Shown here piece by piece: positions 9,216 through 16,640 of a stretch of 64,000 nucleotides of DNA. The DNA comes from Saccharothrix deserti. Lineage in GTDB: Bacteria > Actinomycetota > Actinomycetes > Mycobacteriales > Pseudonocardiaceae. The position numbers were made by a program, and so were the translations under genes. The stretch spans positions 186,001 through 250,000 of the forward strand of contig NZ_VKAB01000002.1 of assembly GCF_009769385.1 (NCBI RefSeq), read 5' to 3'. The notes beneath the pieces are model-generated. The model was not told where the DNA came from, ran no database searches, and saw only the letters and a list, made by a program, of their open reading frames with translations. The number at the start of each line of letters is the position of its first letter. The stretch's first letter is position 1.

Positions 9216-9281
9216 GTGACACGTCGATTTAGCCGCCCCCGGCCGGGAGACCCGGTCGCTGGGGCCTGCGGCGTGCGCTAG
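9216..9281 (+). CDS. Putative 21-residue leader peptide upstream of srmL
   Basis: A GTG-started ORF encoding MTRRFSRPRPGDPVAGACGVR ends at a TAG 80 bp before srmL. It has no ribosome-binding site but sits exactly where a leaderless mRNA from the TAGGGT element would start. It contains a TTT Phe codon, rare in this genome, early in the frame. Its stop lies six bases before GTGGTCCC, one arm of a pairing that can cover the srmL ribosome-binding site. A ribosome finishing the peptide would mask that arm. This reads as a leader-peptide switch, but it rests on position and pairing only. Confidence 0.45.
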   Translation: MTRRFSRPRPGDPVAGACGVR

Positions 9282-9286
9282 TTCAC

Positions 9287-9355
9287 GTGGTCCCGGTGGC
9301 GGACCGGCTCGGGGGATCCCTCCAGCCGATGTCCACCACCGCTCGAAGGGACCAC
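9287..9355 (+). promoter_or_regulatory. Possible RBS-sequestering RNA switch before srmL
   Basis: GTGGTCCC (9287-9294) is perfectly complementary to GGGACCAC (9348-9355), which overlaps the srmL Shine-Dalgarno GAAGGGA. The same upstream arm can instead pair locally: GGTCC (9289-9293) with GGACC (9301-9305) across a 7-nt loop. The two structures exclude each other, as in translational attenuators. Which one forms may depend on translation of the leader ORF that ends at 9281. Confidence 0.45.
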
Positions 9356-9360
9356 CCGCG

Positions 9361-10404
9361 ATGCCTCGCGACCTCAGCGACCCCACGTACGGGCCGCACG
9401 CCGTGCAACTCCTCGTCAACGAGATCACCACCGCCCTGCCGGGTGAGCTGCGCGTGCTGCGCGACCACCCGGAGGTGTCGATCGACGACAACTACACCGC
9501 GTTGGGCTACCCGCCGGACGCCATCACGCGCGACGCCCGCTACACGCGCTACACCAGCGGGAACCGGATGCTGCGCAGCCACACGTCGGCCATGGTGCCG
9601 CCCGCCCTGCGGCTGCTCGGCACCGAGCAGGGCTGGGACGACGTGACGCTGGCGTGCGTCGGCATGGTGTACCGCCGTGACGCGGTCGACCGGGTGCACT
9701 CCGGCACGCCGCACCAGCTCGACGTGTGGCGGATCTCCCACCACCGGGCCGACCTGGACGAGTTGATCGACGCCGTGATCACGGCCGCCGTGCCCGGTCT
9801 GCGCTACCGCACCACGCCCGCGTCCCACCCGTACACGTCTGCCGGACGTCAGGTGGACGTGCTCGTGGACGGCGAGTGGCTGGAGGTGGCCGAGTGCGGT
9901 CTGGCGGCCCGGCACGTGCTGCGCCGGGCGTGGCTGCCCGACGAGGTGCACGGCCTCGCCATGGGCATGGGCCTGGACCGGCTGCTGATGCTGCGCAAGG
10001 GCATCCCGGACATCCGCCTGCTGTCCTCCGACGACCCGCGCGTGGCCGCCCAGATGCTGGATCTGACCCCGTACCGGCCGGTGTCCAAACACCCGCCGAT
10101 CACCCGCGACATCTCGGTGGCGGTCGACCCGGACGCCGACACCGAGACCATCGGTGACGTGGTGCGGGCCGCAGTCGGTGACCTGGTCGAAGAGGTCGTC
10201 GTAGTGAGCGAGACTCCGATCCACGACCTTCCACCGGCCGCCGTCGCCAGACTCGGCGCTCGCCCGGACCAGAAGAACGTGCTGCTGCGCCTGGTCCTCC
10301 GCCACCCCACCCGGACCCTCACCGACGACGAGGCCAACGCCGCCCGTGACGCCGCCTACGCGGCCGTGCACGAAGGCGATCAGCCCCTGATCTCGTTGAG
10401 GTAG
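9361..10404 (+). CDS. srmL: PheS-related mystery ligase SrmL (PheRS-like, unknown substrate)
   Basis: A 347-residue class II aminoacyl-tRNA-synthetase-like protein. Residues about 20-235 resemble the PheRS alpha catalytic core. Motif 2 lies around VYRRDAVDRVHSGTPHQ and motif 3 is GLAMGMGLDRLLMLRKGIP. Residues about 240-347 form a ferredoxin-fold anticodon-binding (FDX-ACB) domain, YRPVSKHPPITRDISVAV onward. The N-terminal coiled coil of true PheS is absent. Core plus FDX-ACB in one chain resembles mitochondrial monomeric PheRS and the actinobacterial family named SrmL, whose reaction is unknown. The true pheST genes are not in the window. The ATG has GAAGGGA upstream, and the 3' end overlaps a convergent aminotransferase-regulator gene by 25 bp. 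Confidence 0.85.
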   Translation: MPRDLSDPTYGPHAVQLLVNEITTALPGELRVLRDHPEVSIDDNYTALGYPPDAITRDARYTRYTSGNRMLRSHTSAMVPPALRLLGTEQGWDDVTLACVGMVYRRDAVDRVHSGTPHQLDVWRISHHRADLDELIDAVITAAVPGLRYRTTPASHPYTSAGRQVDVLVDGEWLEVAECGLAARHVLRRAWLPDEVHGLAMGMGLDRLLMLRKGIPDIRLLSSDDPRVAAQMLDLTPYRPVSKHPPITRDISVAVDPDADTETIGDVVRAAVGDLVEEVVVVSETPIHDLPPAAVARLGARPDQKNVLLRLVLRHPTRTLTDDEANAARDAAYAAVHEGDQPLISLR

Positions 10405-12107
10405 TTGTAGATCGTGTACCGGGTCACGCCGAGCACGCCCGCGAGGTAGTCGACGGAGTCGCGGATGAGGAACAGGCCCGCCTCGTCCAGGACGCGCACC
10501 ACCTGGGACTTGTGGGACTTCTTCATCAACTCCACGGGCACGCCGACGGCCGTCACGGCGCGTTCGACCAGGAGGCGTTGGAGGGTGTCCACGTCACCGG
10601 GGAACGCTTCGACGGCCGACACGGCGTTCTCCGGTCGCCGGTTGGGTCCGGGGTCGCTGTTCACGCACAGGCAGCCGACGGCCACGCCCCGGGCGTCACG
10701 CAGGAACACGGTGGACGAGTGGATCACCCGGCCGTCCGGGGCGTAGGTCTCGTAGCCCGCGAGGTCCTGCGTGGTGCCCCGGCGGACCAGGCCGAGCAGC
10801 AGGTCGGTCATCGGGCCGCCGACGCTGCGGCCGGTGAGGTCGCCGGCGATGGCGATGATCGAGTTGGGCAGGGCGCCGAGGTCGTGCAGGACGACCTCGG
10901 TGCCCGGTCCCAACGCCTCGGCCAGGCTGTTGACCGTCGGGATCAACGCCGTGAGCACGTCGGAGGTCACCGCGGGCACCCGGGAGGTCTCGCGCGGCAC
11001 GTCGACAGTGGTGGCGGCGGGTTTGCGGATCTCCTTCAACGCGGTGGCGAAGCGCGCGATGGTCTCGGACGTGGTCGAGGCGTGCGGTGAGAGGCGGACG
11101 TGCTCCGGCCGCACGGTGGCCGTCACGCCCGCTTCCACCAGCGCCGCACCGATCACCGAGGGCGGGTGGTCCGGCAGGGTGAACGCGAGGATGCCCGCCC
11201 GGCGGTCCGTCGCCGAGACGACCTCGCCGCCCGCCGCGTGGATGACCTCGACCAACTCGTCGGATTGTTCAACAATCCGACCGTAAAGCGACTCGACCCC
11301 GGCCAGCTCGACCAGCTCCAACGCCGCCGCCAACGCGCCCGACGCGATCGGGCTCAGGTTGGTGATCGACCAGCCCGCCGCGCCTTCGTCGACGGGGTGG
11401 ATGGCGTTGTCGAACAACCCGGAGTCCTCCGCGCCGGTCCAGCCCGACAGGACCGGGTCGAGCCGGCTCAGAGCGCGGTCCGACAGGGTCATGAAACCGG
11501 TCGACCAGCCCGCCCGCAGCCACTTCTGGCCGCCGACCACGAGCACGTCGGCCACCTCCCACGGCTCGTCCACGACCCCGAACCCCTGGATACCGTCCAC
11601 GATCAGCAACCGGTCGCCGACCGCCTCGCGCAACGCCGCCAGGTCCGCCCGGTACCCGGTGCGGAAGTCCACCGCGCTCACCGACACCGCCGTCGTCTCC
11701 GGCGTCAACGCCGCCCGCACCACGTCGGCCGTCACCGGGCCGGCCGGCAGCCACCCCACGTCGACCCGGGGCGACCGCGCCCACGGGTAGGTGTTCGCCG
11801 GGAACTCCCCCGACGACACCAGCACCCGACCGGTGACGCCCAGCGCCGCCTGGAACAGACCCGTGCTGGTGTTCGGCAGCAACGTCACGTGGTCGGTGTC
11901 CCCGTGGCACAGCCGGGCCACCGCCGCCTTGGCCCTCAGCTCCTGCCGCATCAGGTCGTCCACCGTGGACGGCCCGGCCGCCGCCGACGTCTCCAACAGC
12001 CGCGTGGACGCGTCCACCACCGCGAACGACGGCGGCCCGAACCGGGCGAAGTCCAGGTACCCCTCCGGCTCGCGGCACTGGACGAGGTAGGACGACGGGA
12101 TGCGCAT
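10380..12107 (-). CDS. Class V aminotransferase fused to YheO-PAS/HTH (DauR-type) regulator
   Basis: One polypeptide of about 575 residues combines an enzyme and a regulator. Residues about 1-365 are a PLP-dependent class V aminotransferase of the cysteine-desulfurase/kynureninase type. It has RLLIVDGIQGFGVVD, the PLP-contacting Asp, and VGGQKWLRAGWSTGF, the PLP lysine near residue 195. Residues about 385-500 are a YheO-like PAS domain (GTEVVLHDLGALPNSIIAIAGD). Residues about 512-575 are an HTH of the DauR type ending RYTIYNYLNEIRG. DauR regulators sense amino-acid metabolism. The gene is last in the amino-acid importer operon and converges on srmL. I chose ATG 12107; a GTG at 12113 abuts the ATPase stop. 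Confidence 0.88.
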   Translation of the reverse strand: MRIPSSYLVQCREPEGYLDFARFGPPSFAVVDASTRLLETSAAAGPSTVDDLMRQELRAKAAVARLCHGDTDHVTLLPNTSTGLFQAALGVTGRVLVSSGEFPANTYPWARSPRVDVGWLPAGPVTADVVRAALTPETTAVSVSAVDFRTGYRADLAALREAVGDRLLIVDGIQGFGVVDEPWEVADVLVVGGQKWLRAGWSTGFMTLSDRALSRLDPVLSGWTGAEDSGLFDNAIHPVDEGAAGWSITNLSPIASGALAAALELVELAGVESLYGRIVEQSDELVEVIHAAGGEVVSATDRRAGILAFTLPDHPPSVIGAALVEAGVTATVRPEHVRLSPHASTTSETIARFATALKEIRKPAATTVDVPRETSRVPAVTSDVLTALIPTVNSLAEALGPGTEVVLHDLGALPNSIIAIAGDLTGRSVGGPMTDLLLGLVRRGTTQDLAGYETYAPDGRVIHSSTVFLRDARGVAVGCLCVNSDPGPNRRPENAVSAVEAFPGDVDTLQRLLVERAVTAVGVPVELMKKSHKSQVVRVLDEAGLFLIRDSVDYLAGVLGVTRYTIYNYLNEIRG

Positions 12108-12113
12108 GACCAC

Positions 12114-12872
12114 CTAGAGCACCTTCGCGAGGAACTGCTGCGTGCGTTGCTGTCGCGGATTGTCCAGCACCTGGTCCGGCGGCCCGGCCTCGACCACCGC
12201 GCCGTCCACCATGAACACCACCGAGTCCGCGACCTGCCGGGCGAACCCGACCTCGTGCGTCACCACGATCATCGTCATGCCGTCCCGGGCCAGGTCCACC
12301 ATCACGTCCAACACCTCGCCGACCAGCTCGGGGTCGAGCGCGGAGGTCGGCTCGTCGAACAGCATCAACTTCGGCCGCATCGCCAACGCCCGCGCGATCG
12401 CCACCCGCTGCTGCTGGCCACCGGACAGCTGGTGCGGGTACGAGCCGGCCTTGTCCGCCAGCCCCACCCGGTCCAGCAACGCCCGCGCCTCCTCCAACGC
12501 CACTCGACGCGGTGTCCGGAGCACGTGCACGGGACCTTCGGCGACGTTCTCCACAGCGGTGCGGTGGGGGAACAGGTTGAACCGCTGGAACACCATGCCG
12601 ATCCCCCGCCGCTGCCGCGCCGCCTCACGCTCGCGCAGCTCGAACAGCTTCCCGCCGCGCGTGGTGAACCCGACCGCCTGGCCGTCGACCCAGATCCGGC
12701 CCGCGTCGATCGTCTCCAGGTGGTTCACGCAGCGCAGGAACGTCGACTTGCCCGCGCCGGACGGCCCGAGCAGGCACACCACCTGACCGGCGTCCACTGA
12801 CAGGTCGACGCCGCGCAACACCTCGGTATGACCGAACGACTTCCGCACACCCACGGCCCGCACGAGGCTCAC
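12114..12872 (-). CDS. Polar amino-acid ABC transporter ATP-binding protein
   Basis: The ATPase of a GlnQ/HisP-type importer, 252 residues from GTG 12872, which overlaps the permease stop as GTGA. Walker A is GPSGAGKST, the Q-loop lies around [12 protein letters not shown], the signature is LSGGQQQR, Walker B is [12 protein letters not shown] and the switch histidine is in VVTHEVGF. It would power uptake of the ligand bound by the lipoprotein two genes upstream. The substrate is not known. The aminotransferase-regulator fusion follows directly in the same operon. Confidence 0.93.
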   Translation of the reverse strand: MSLVRAVGVRKSFGHTEVLRGVDLSVDAGQVVCLLGPSGAGKSTFLRCVNHLETIDAGRIWVDGQAVGFTTRGGKLFELREREAARQRRGIGMVFQRFNLFPHRTAVENVAEGPVHVLRTPRRVALEEARALLDRVGLADKAGSYPHQLSGGQQQRVAIARALAMRPKLMLFDEPTSALDPELVGEVLDVMVDLARDGMTMIVVTHEVGFARQVADSVVFMVDGAVVEAGPPDQVLDNPRQQRTQQFLAKVL

Positions 12873-13729
12873 CGGGCCACCCCCTTGCCGTAGTAGCGCT
12901 CCAGGAAGTGCTGCCCGACGCTCGCCACGCTGACCACGACCATGTACCACGCGGCGGCGGCCAGCAGCGTCTCCATGATCTGGAGGTTGCGCGAGGCGAT
13001 GTTGTTGGCCGCGTGGATCAGCTCCAGGAACCCGATGACCGACGCCATGGACGTGCCCTTGAGCATGTTGATGAAGTTGTTGCCGGTCGGCGGGATGATG
13101 ACCCGCATGGCCTGCGGCAGCACGACGCGGCGCAACGTGGTCGCGGGCGTCATGCCGATCGCCTTGGCCGCCTCCACCTGACCGTGGTCCACGCTGTTCA
13201 GCCCGGCCCGCACGATCTCCGCCATGTACGCGCTCTCGTTGAGCCCCAACCCGAGCAGCGCCGCCACGAACGCCGTCACCAGGACGTTCGTCTTCTCCTC
13301 GAACAGCCCGAAGACGGAGATGTTCTCGAAGACCAGCGCCAGGTTGAACCACAGCAGGATCTGCAGCAGCACCGGCAGGCCGCGGAACAGCCACACGTAC
13401 CCGGCGGCGAACCAGCGGGCGACCGGGTTGGCCGACCGGCGCAGCAGCGCGATGACCATGCCGAGCACGATCGCGCCGGCCTGGGCGACCAACGCCAGCA
13501 CGACGGTGTTGACCAGGCCGCGCAGCATGATGTCGTGGGTGAAGAACCCCGGCACGGCGGCGTAGTCGATCTTCGCGTCGGCCAGCGCCCAGCCGAGGGC
13601 GCCGAGCACGGCCAGGATCACCGCGCCGACGACCCACCGCCCCCAGTGCCGCAGCGGGACGACCACCAGCTCGTCCGCCGGTGCGATGTCCTTCTGTTCG
13701 ACATCCCCCGGTGCGATGTCACTGCCCAT
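12869..13729 (-). CDS. Amino-acid ABC transporter permease (HisM/GlnP type)
   Basis: An integral membrane subunit of 286 residues. It has an N-terminal cytoplasmic stretch, about five hydrophobic helices and the EAA coupling loop around GQVEAAKAIGMTPATTLRRV, followed by LPQAMRVIIPPTGNNFINMLKG. The single permease gene suggests a homodimer. The N-terminus repeats DIAPGDVEQKDIAPADE, reflecting a short duplicated ggtgcgatgtc in the DNA. The ATG overlaps the end of the binding-protein gene by 11 bp, and the stop overlaps the ATPase start. Confidence 0.92.
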   Translation of the reverse strand: MGSDIAPGDVEQKDIAPADELVVVPLRHWGRWVVGAVILAVLGALGWALADAKIDYAAVPGFFTHDIMLRGLVNTVVLALVAQAGAIVLGMVIALLRRSANPVARWFAAGYVWLFRGLPVLLQILLWFNLALVFENISVFGLFEEKTNVLVTAFVAALLGLGLNESAYMAEIVRAGLNSVDHGQVEAAKAIGMTPATTLRRVVLPQAMRVIIPPTGNNFINMLKGTSMASVIGFLELIHAANNIASRNLQIMETLLAAAAWYMVVVSVASVGQHFLERYYGKGVAR

Positions 13730-14621
13730 TGACGGTCACCTTCGTCACCGCGCCCTGCGACACGTCCCAGGCGTCGAGGATCTTGCCGTAGGTGCCGTCG
13801 TCCACGAGCGCCTGCAGCGCCTTCTGGACGGCCGAGGTCAGCTCCGGGGTGCTCTTGTTGACGCCGATGCCGTACGGGCCGCCGTTGATCGGGGCCAGGT
13901 CCACGACCTCGAAGAACTCGCCGTCACCCGCGGTCTTGGCCACGTAGACGGCGGTGGGCAGGTCGTTGAGGATGGCGGCGACCCGACCGGTGCGGAGCTG
14001 GTTCTGGTTCTGCGTGTCGCTGTCGGTGGCGGTCACCGAGATCGGGTCGCCGGACAGGCACTTGAACTCCTTGGCGTAGGTCTCCTGGCTGGAGCCGAGG
14101 TTGACCGCGACCGCCTTCCCGCACAGGTCGTCCGGACCCTTGATGCCCGCCGGGTTGCCCTTCTGCACCATGATCGTGATGCCGGAGGTGAAGTAGTCCA
14201 CGAAGTCGATCGCCTGCTGCCGTTCGGGGGTGTCGTTCATCGCGGCCATGGTCACGTCGATCCGGCCCGCCTGGAGGCTCGTGATGAGCGAGCTGAACGC
14301 CATGTCCTGGTGCTCGACGGTCAGCCCCAGCTTGGCCCCGACGGCCTTGACCAGGTCGACCTCCGAACCGACCGGGGTCTTGCCGTCGGCGGCGTAGAAG
14401 TTGTTCGGCGGGTTCTGGATGTTCGAGCCGACGCGCAGCTTGCCCGCCTGCGCGACCGCCGCGGGCAGGGTCGCGGCCAGCGCGTCGTCCTTGGTGACCG
14501 CCTCCACGATCGACGCGGTCGACGGGAGGTCGTCGGCTGGTCCGGCCGGTTGCTCCTCGGCGGGCGAACCGCACGCGACCAGCGCGAACAGGGACAGGGC
14601 GAGGGCTGCGGTCCTGCGCAC
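13719..14621 (-). CDS. Amino-acid-binding lipoprotein (SBP family 3)
   Basis: The extracellular ligand-binding protein of the importer, 300 residues from GTG 14621 with a strong AGGAGGT site upstream. It has a lipoprotein signal with lipobox LVAC near residue 18. The mature family-3 fold shows KLRVGSNIQNPPNNFYA, GSEVDLVKAVGAKLGL, SLQAGRIDVTMAAMNDTPER and the hinge GPYGIGVNKSTPEL. Such proteins bind polar amino acids; the ligand cannot be read from the sequence. It is the first gene of the importer-aminotransferase operon and is divergent from the thioredoxin gene. Confidence 0.93.
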   Translation of the reverse strand: MRRTAALALSLFALVACGSPAEEQPAGPADDLPSTASIVEAVTKDDALAATLPAAVAQAGKLRVGSNIQNPPNNFYAADGKTPVGSEVDLVKAVGAKLGLTVEHQDMAFSSLITSLQAGRIDVTMAAMNDTPERQQAIDFVDYFTSGITIMVQKGNPAGIKGPDDLCGKAVAVNLGSSQETYAKEFKCLSGDPISVTATDSDTQNQNQLRTGRVAAILNDLPTAVYVAKTAGDGEFFEVVDLAPINGGPYGIGVNKSTPELTSAVQKALQALVDDGTYGKILDAWDVSQGAVTKVTVNGQ

Positions 14622-14656
14622 GGCACACCTCCTGCGATCGGATGGCCCGAAAGCTA

Positions 14657-14692
14657 CAACGTTCTGTTGAAGACGTCCACATATCGTTGAAG
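14657..14692. promoter_or_regulatory. Repeated GTTGAAG / inverted CAAC-N5-GTTG sites upstream of the importer operon
   Basis: GTTGAAG occurs at 14666-14672 and 14686-14692, exactly 20 bp apart (two helical turns). CAAC-GTTCT-GTTG forms an inverted pair at 14657-14669. These lie 36-71 bp upstream of the binding-protein start, where an operator would be expected. The operon-encoded YheO/HTH fusion is an obvious candidate to bind, but that is inference. Confidence 0.3.
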
Positions 14693-14718
14693 GGAATTCG
14701 AGAGGTGTGGGATTCGTT
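14693..14718 (+). promoter_or_regulatory. SigR-type promoter (GGAAT-N18-GTT) for the thioredoxin gene
   Basis: GGAAT at 14693-14697 and GTT at 14716-14718 are separated by 18 bases. This matches the -35/-10 consensus of the disulfide-stress sigma factor SigR (GGAAT-N18/19-GTT), known to drive thioredoxin genes in actinobacteria. Transcription would start about 40 bases before the ATG at 14767. Confidence 0.75.
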
Positions 14719-14766
14719 GGCGTGGGTACAAGGGGGCGACCCCCATGTCCACAGCAAGGAGGACCT

Positions 14767-15141
14767 ATGGCCACCGTGGAGCTGACTGCGGAGAACTTCG
14801 ACGAGGTTGTCGGCGGCTCCGAGATGGTCCTGGTCGACTTCTGGGCCGACTGGTGCGGACCGTGCAAGCAGTTCGGCCCGGTCTACGAGAAGTCCGCCGA
14901 GAAGCACGGCGACGTCGTGTTCGGCAAGGTCGACACCGAGGCGCAGCAGCAGCTCGCCGCGGCGTTCCAGATCCGGTCGATCCCGACCCTCATGATCGTG
15001 CGCGACGGCGTGGTCCTCTACGCCCAGCCCGGAGCCCTGCCGGAGTCGGCGTTGGAGGACCTGATCGAGCAGGCCCGCAAGGTCGACATGGACGAGGTGC
15101 GCAAGCAGGTCGCGGAGCAGACAGCCGAACAGCAGGCCTGA
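14767..15141 (+). CDS. Thioredoxin
   Basis: A 124-residue single-domain thioredoxin. The redox motif WCGPC is at residues 29-33 in VLVDFWADWCGPCKQF, and the cis-proline loop is IRSIPTLMIV. Its tail is rich in Glu and Gln. It would reduce protein disulfides in the cytoplasm. The ATG has AGGAGG seven bases upstream. The SigR-type promoter in front indicates induction by disulfide stress. No thioredoxin reductase gene lies next to it, so this is probably an accessory thioredoxin rather than the trxBA pair. Confidence 0.95.
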   Translation: MATVELTAENFDEVVGGSEMVLVDFWADWCGPCKQFGPVYEKSAEKHGDVVFGKVDTEAQQQLAAAFQIRSIPTLMIVRDGVVLYAQPGALPESALEDLIEQARKVDMDEVRKQVAEQTAEQQA

Positions 15142-15158
15142 TCGTCACCACCGATCAG
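15138..15158. terminator. Bidirectional hairpin spanning two convergent stop codons
   Basis: CTGATCG (15138-15144) and CGATCAG (15152-15158) form a perfect 7-bp stem with a 7-nt loop. The stem contains the thioredoxin TGA and the TGA of the convergent yihY-type gene. There is no T-run. Confidence 0.5.
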
Positions 15159-16081
15159 TCCATCGCGGTCGTGTCGCGGGGCGGGGCCACCGGGTCCCGC
15201 CCTTCGGGCTGTCCGGCCTCGATCCGCCTGCCCCGCTCCAACTCGGCGTCCAGTTCCGCGCCGAGCAGCAGGGCCAGGTTCGAGATCCACAGCCACACCA
15301 GGAAGATGATCACACCGGCCAGTGAGCCGTAGGTCTTGTTGTAGGACCCGAAGTTCGCCACGTAGAACGCGAAGCCCAGCGACGCGACGACCCACACCAG
15401 CACGGCCAGCAGGCCGCCCGGCGTGATCCACAGCCAGCTCGGCTGCCGCACGTTCGGCGACGCCCAGTACAGCAGACCGATCGCGAGGCTCGCGAGCAGG
15501 AACAGCACCGGCCACTTGGCGATGTCCCACACCGTCACGAACGTCGAGCCCAGCCCGAGCAGCCCACCCAGCCACTCGGCCACCCCTCCGGTGAGCGTCA
15601 CACCGAGCGCCGTCAGCGCCAGCAGCACCACCACGCCGATCGTCAGCGCGAGCCGCAGCGGGATGATCTTCCAGAACGGACGGCCCTCCTCGACGTCGTA
15701 GATCGAGTTCGACGCGCGCATGAACGCGCCGACGTACCCCGAGGCCGACCACAGCGCGGTGACCAGACCGACGATCGCGAGGATCCCACTGGCCCCGGAC
15801 CGCTGCAGGTTCTCGATCGCGCCCACGATGGTGTCCTTGGCCTCGCCCGGCCCCAGCACGTCCAGACTGTCCACAATGGTCTGTGTGGCGTTCGGCCCGA
15901 GCAGCCCCAGCAGTGCGGTCAACAACAGCAGGCCGGGGAACAGCGACAGCACGGCGTAGTAGGTGAGCGCGGCGGCCCAGTCGGTGAGCTTGTCGTCACC
16001 GAACTCCTTCACCGTCCGCTTGAGCACGGCCCACCACGACCTCTTCGGCAGTTGGGTCGGTGCCTCCGGTGCGTGCGCCAT
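15155..16081 (-). CDS. YihY/BrkB-family membrane protein
   Basis: A 308-residue inner-membrane protein of the YihY (virulence factor BrkB) family with about six membrane helices. Recognisable stretches are LTDWAAALTYYAVLSLFPGLLLL, split by the first helix, the SGYVGAFMRASNSIYDVEEGRPFW loop, and YGSLAGVIIFLVWLWISNLALLLGAELDAELER near the C-terminus. Function in bacteria is unresolved and it is not a proven RNase. The start is ATG 16081; an upstream extension to 16165 is not protein-like. It converges with the thioredoxin gene and is divergent from the envelope operon at 16164. Confidence 0.9.
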   Translation of the reverse strand: MAHAPEAPTQLPKRSWWAVLKRTVKEFGDDKLTDWAAALTYYAVLSLFPGLLLLTALLGLLGPNATQTIVDSLDVLGPGEAKDTIVGAIENLQRSGASGILAIVGLVTALWSASGYVGAFMRASNSIYDVEEGRPFWKIIPLRLALTIGVVVLLALTALGVTLTGGVAEWLGGLLGLGSTFVTVWDIAKWPVLFLLASLAIGLLYWASPNVRQPSWLWITPGGLLAVLVWVVASLGFAFYVANFGSYNKTYGSLAGVIIFLVWLWISNLALLLGAELDAELERGRRIEAGQPEGRDPVAPPRDTTAMD

Positions 16082-16163
16082 GCCGACGGGTTTCCCCCGG
16101 ACACCGCGCGTACACCCACACGTTTGCGGGTATTCGGAGGGTGAGCGGAGAGAGGAGACGGCC

Positions 16164-16640
16164 ATGAATCACGTCGCCACCACCCACACCGCCGACCCGG
16201 TCACCGACCGGGTGACCGACCGGGTGACCGACCGCGCCTCCGACCGTGCTGCCGACCGCGAACCGTCCACCGCCGAGCTGGTGGGCACGCTCTCGGAGCA
16301 GCTGAGCCGGCTGGCGCGGGACGAGATCCGGTTGGCCGCGGCCGAGATGCGCACGAAGGGCAAGCGCATCGGCACCGGCGCCGGGCTGCTCGGCGGCGCG
16401 GGTGTGCTGGCCTGGTTCGGCCTGATGACGGTGCTCGCCGGGCTGGTGCTGCTGCTGGCCACCGCCATGCCGGCGTGGATCGCCGCGTTCGTCGTCGCGG
16501 TGGCCGTGTTCATCGTCGCGGGCGTGCTCGCGCTGGTCGGCCGCAAGCAGCTCGACCGCGGCACCCCGCCGGTGCCGGAAGAGGCCATCGCGGGCGTCAA
16601 GCAGGACATCGCCACCGTGAGCGAGAGGGCACACCGATGA
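16164..16640 (+). CDS. Phage-holin-like / DUF1469 membrane protein
   Basis: A 158-residue protein of the Phage_holin_3_6 (DUF1469) family. A polar N-terminus with TDRVTDRVTDRASDRAADR microrepeats is followed by an amphipathic stretch (ELVGTLSEQLSRLARDEIRL), then two adjacent membrane helices at about residues 75-130. It has a good GAGGAG site. Proteins of this family are chromosomal envelope proteins, not lysis proteins, and usually precede DUF3618 genes as here. The stop overlaps the next start (ATGA). Confidence 0.88.
   Translation: MNHVATTHTADPVTDRVTDRVTDRASDRAADREPSTAELVGTLSEQLSRLARDEIRLAAAEMRTKGKRIGTGAGLLGGAGVLAWFGLMTVLAGLVLLLATAMPAWIAAFVVAVAVFIVAGVLALVGRKQLDRGTPPVPEEAIAGVKQDIATVSERAHR

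Noticed and set aside
9341..9360. A T-box-like motif (AAGGGACCACCCGCG) before srmL
   Set aside because: The T-box core needs GGUGG(N)ACC-type sequence pairing with the tRNA acceptor end. Here the stretch is self-complementary GGGACCACCC, and there is no specifier loop or stem I architecture. It is better explained as the ribosome-binding site in a local pairing.
9177..9491. A longer N-terminus for the PPOX-type protein, up to 105 extra residues
   Set aside because: The extension is compositionally unlike protein, overlaps the srmL leader region and start on the other strand, and the family begins at about the ATG at 9176.
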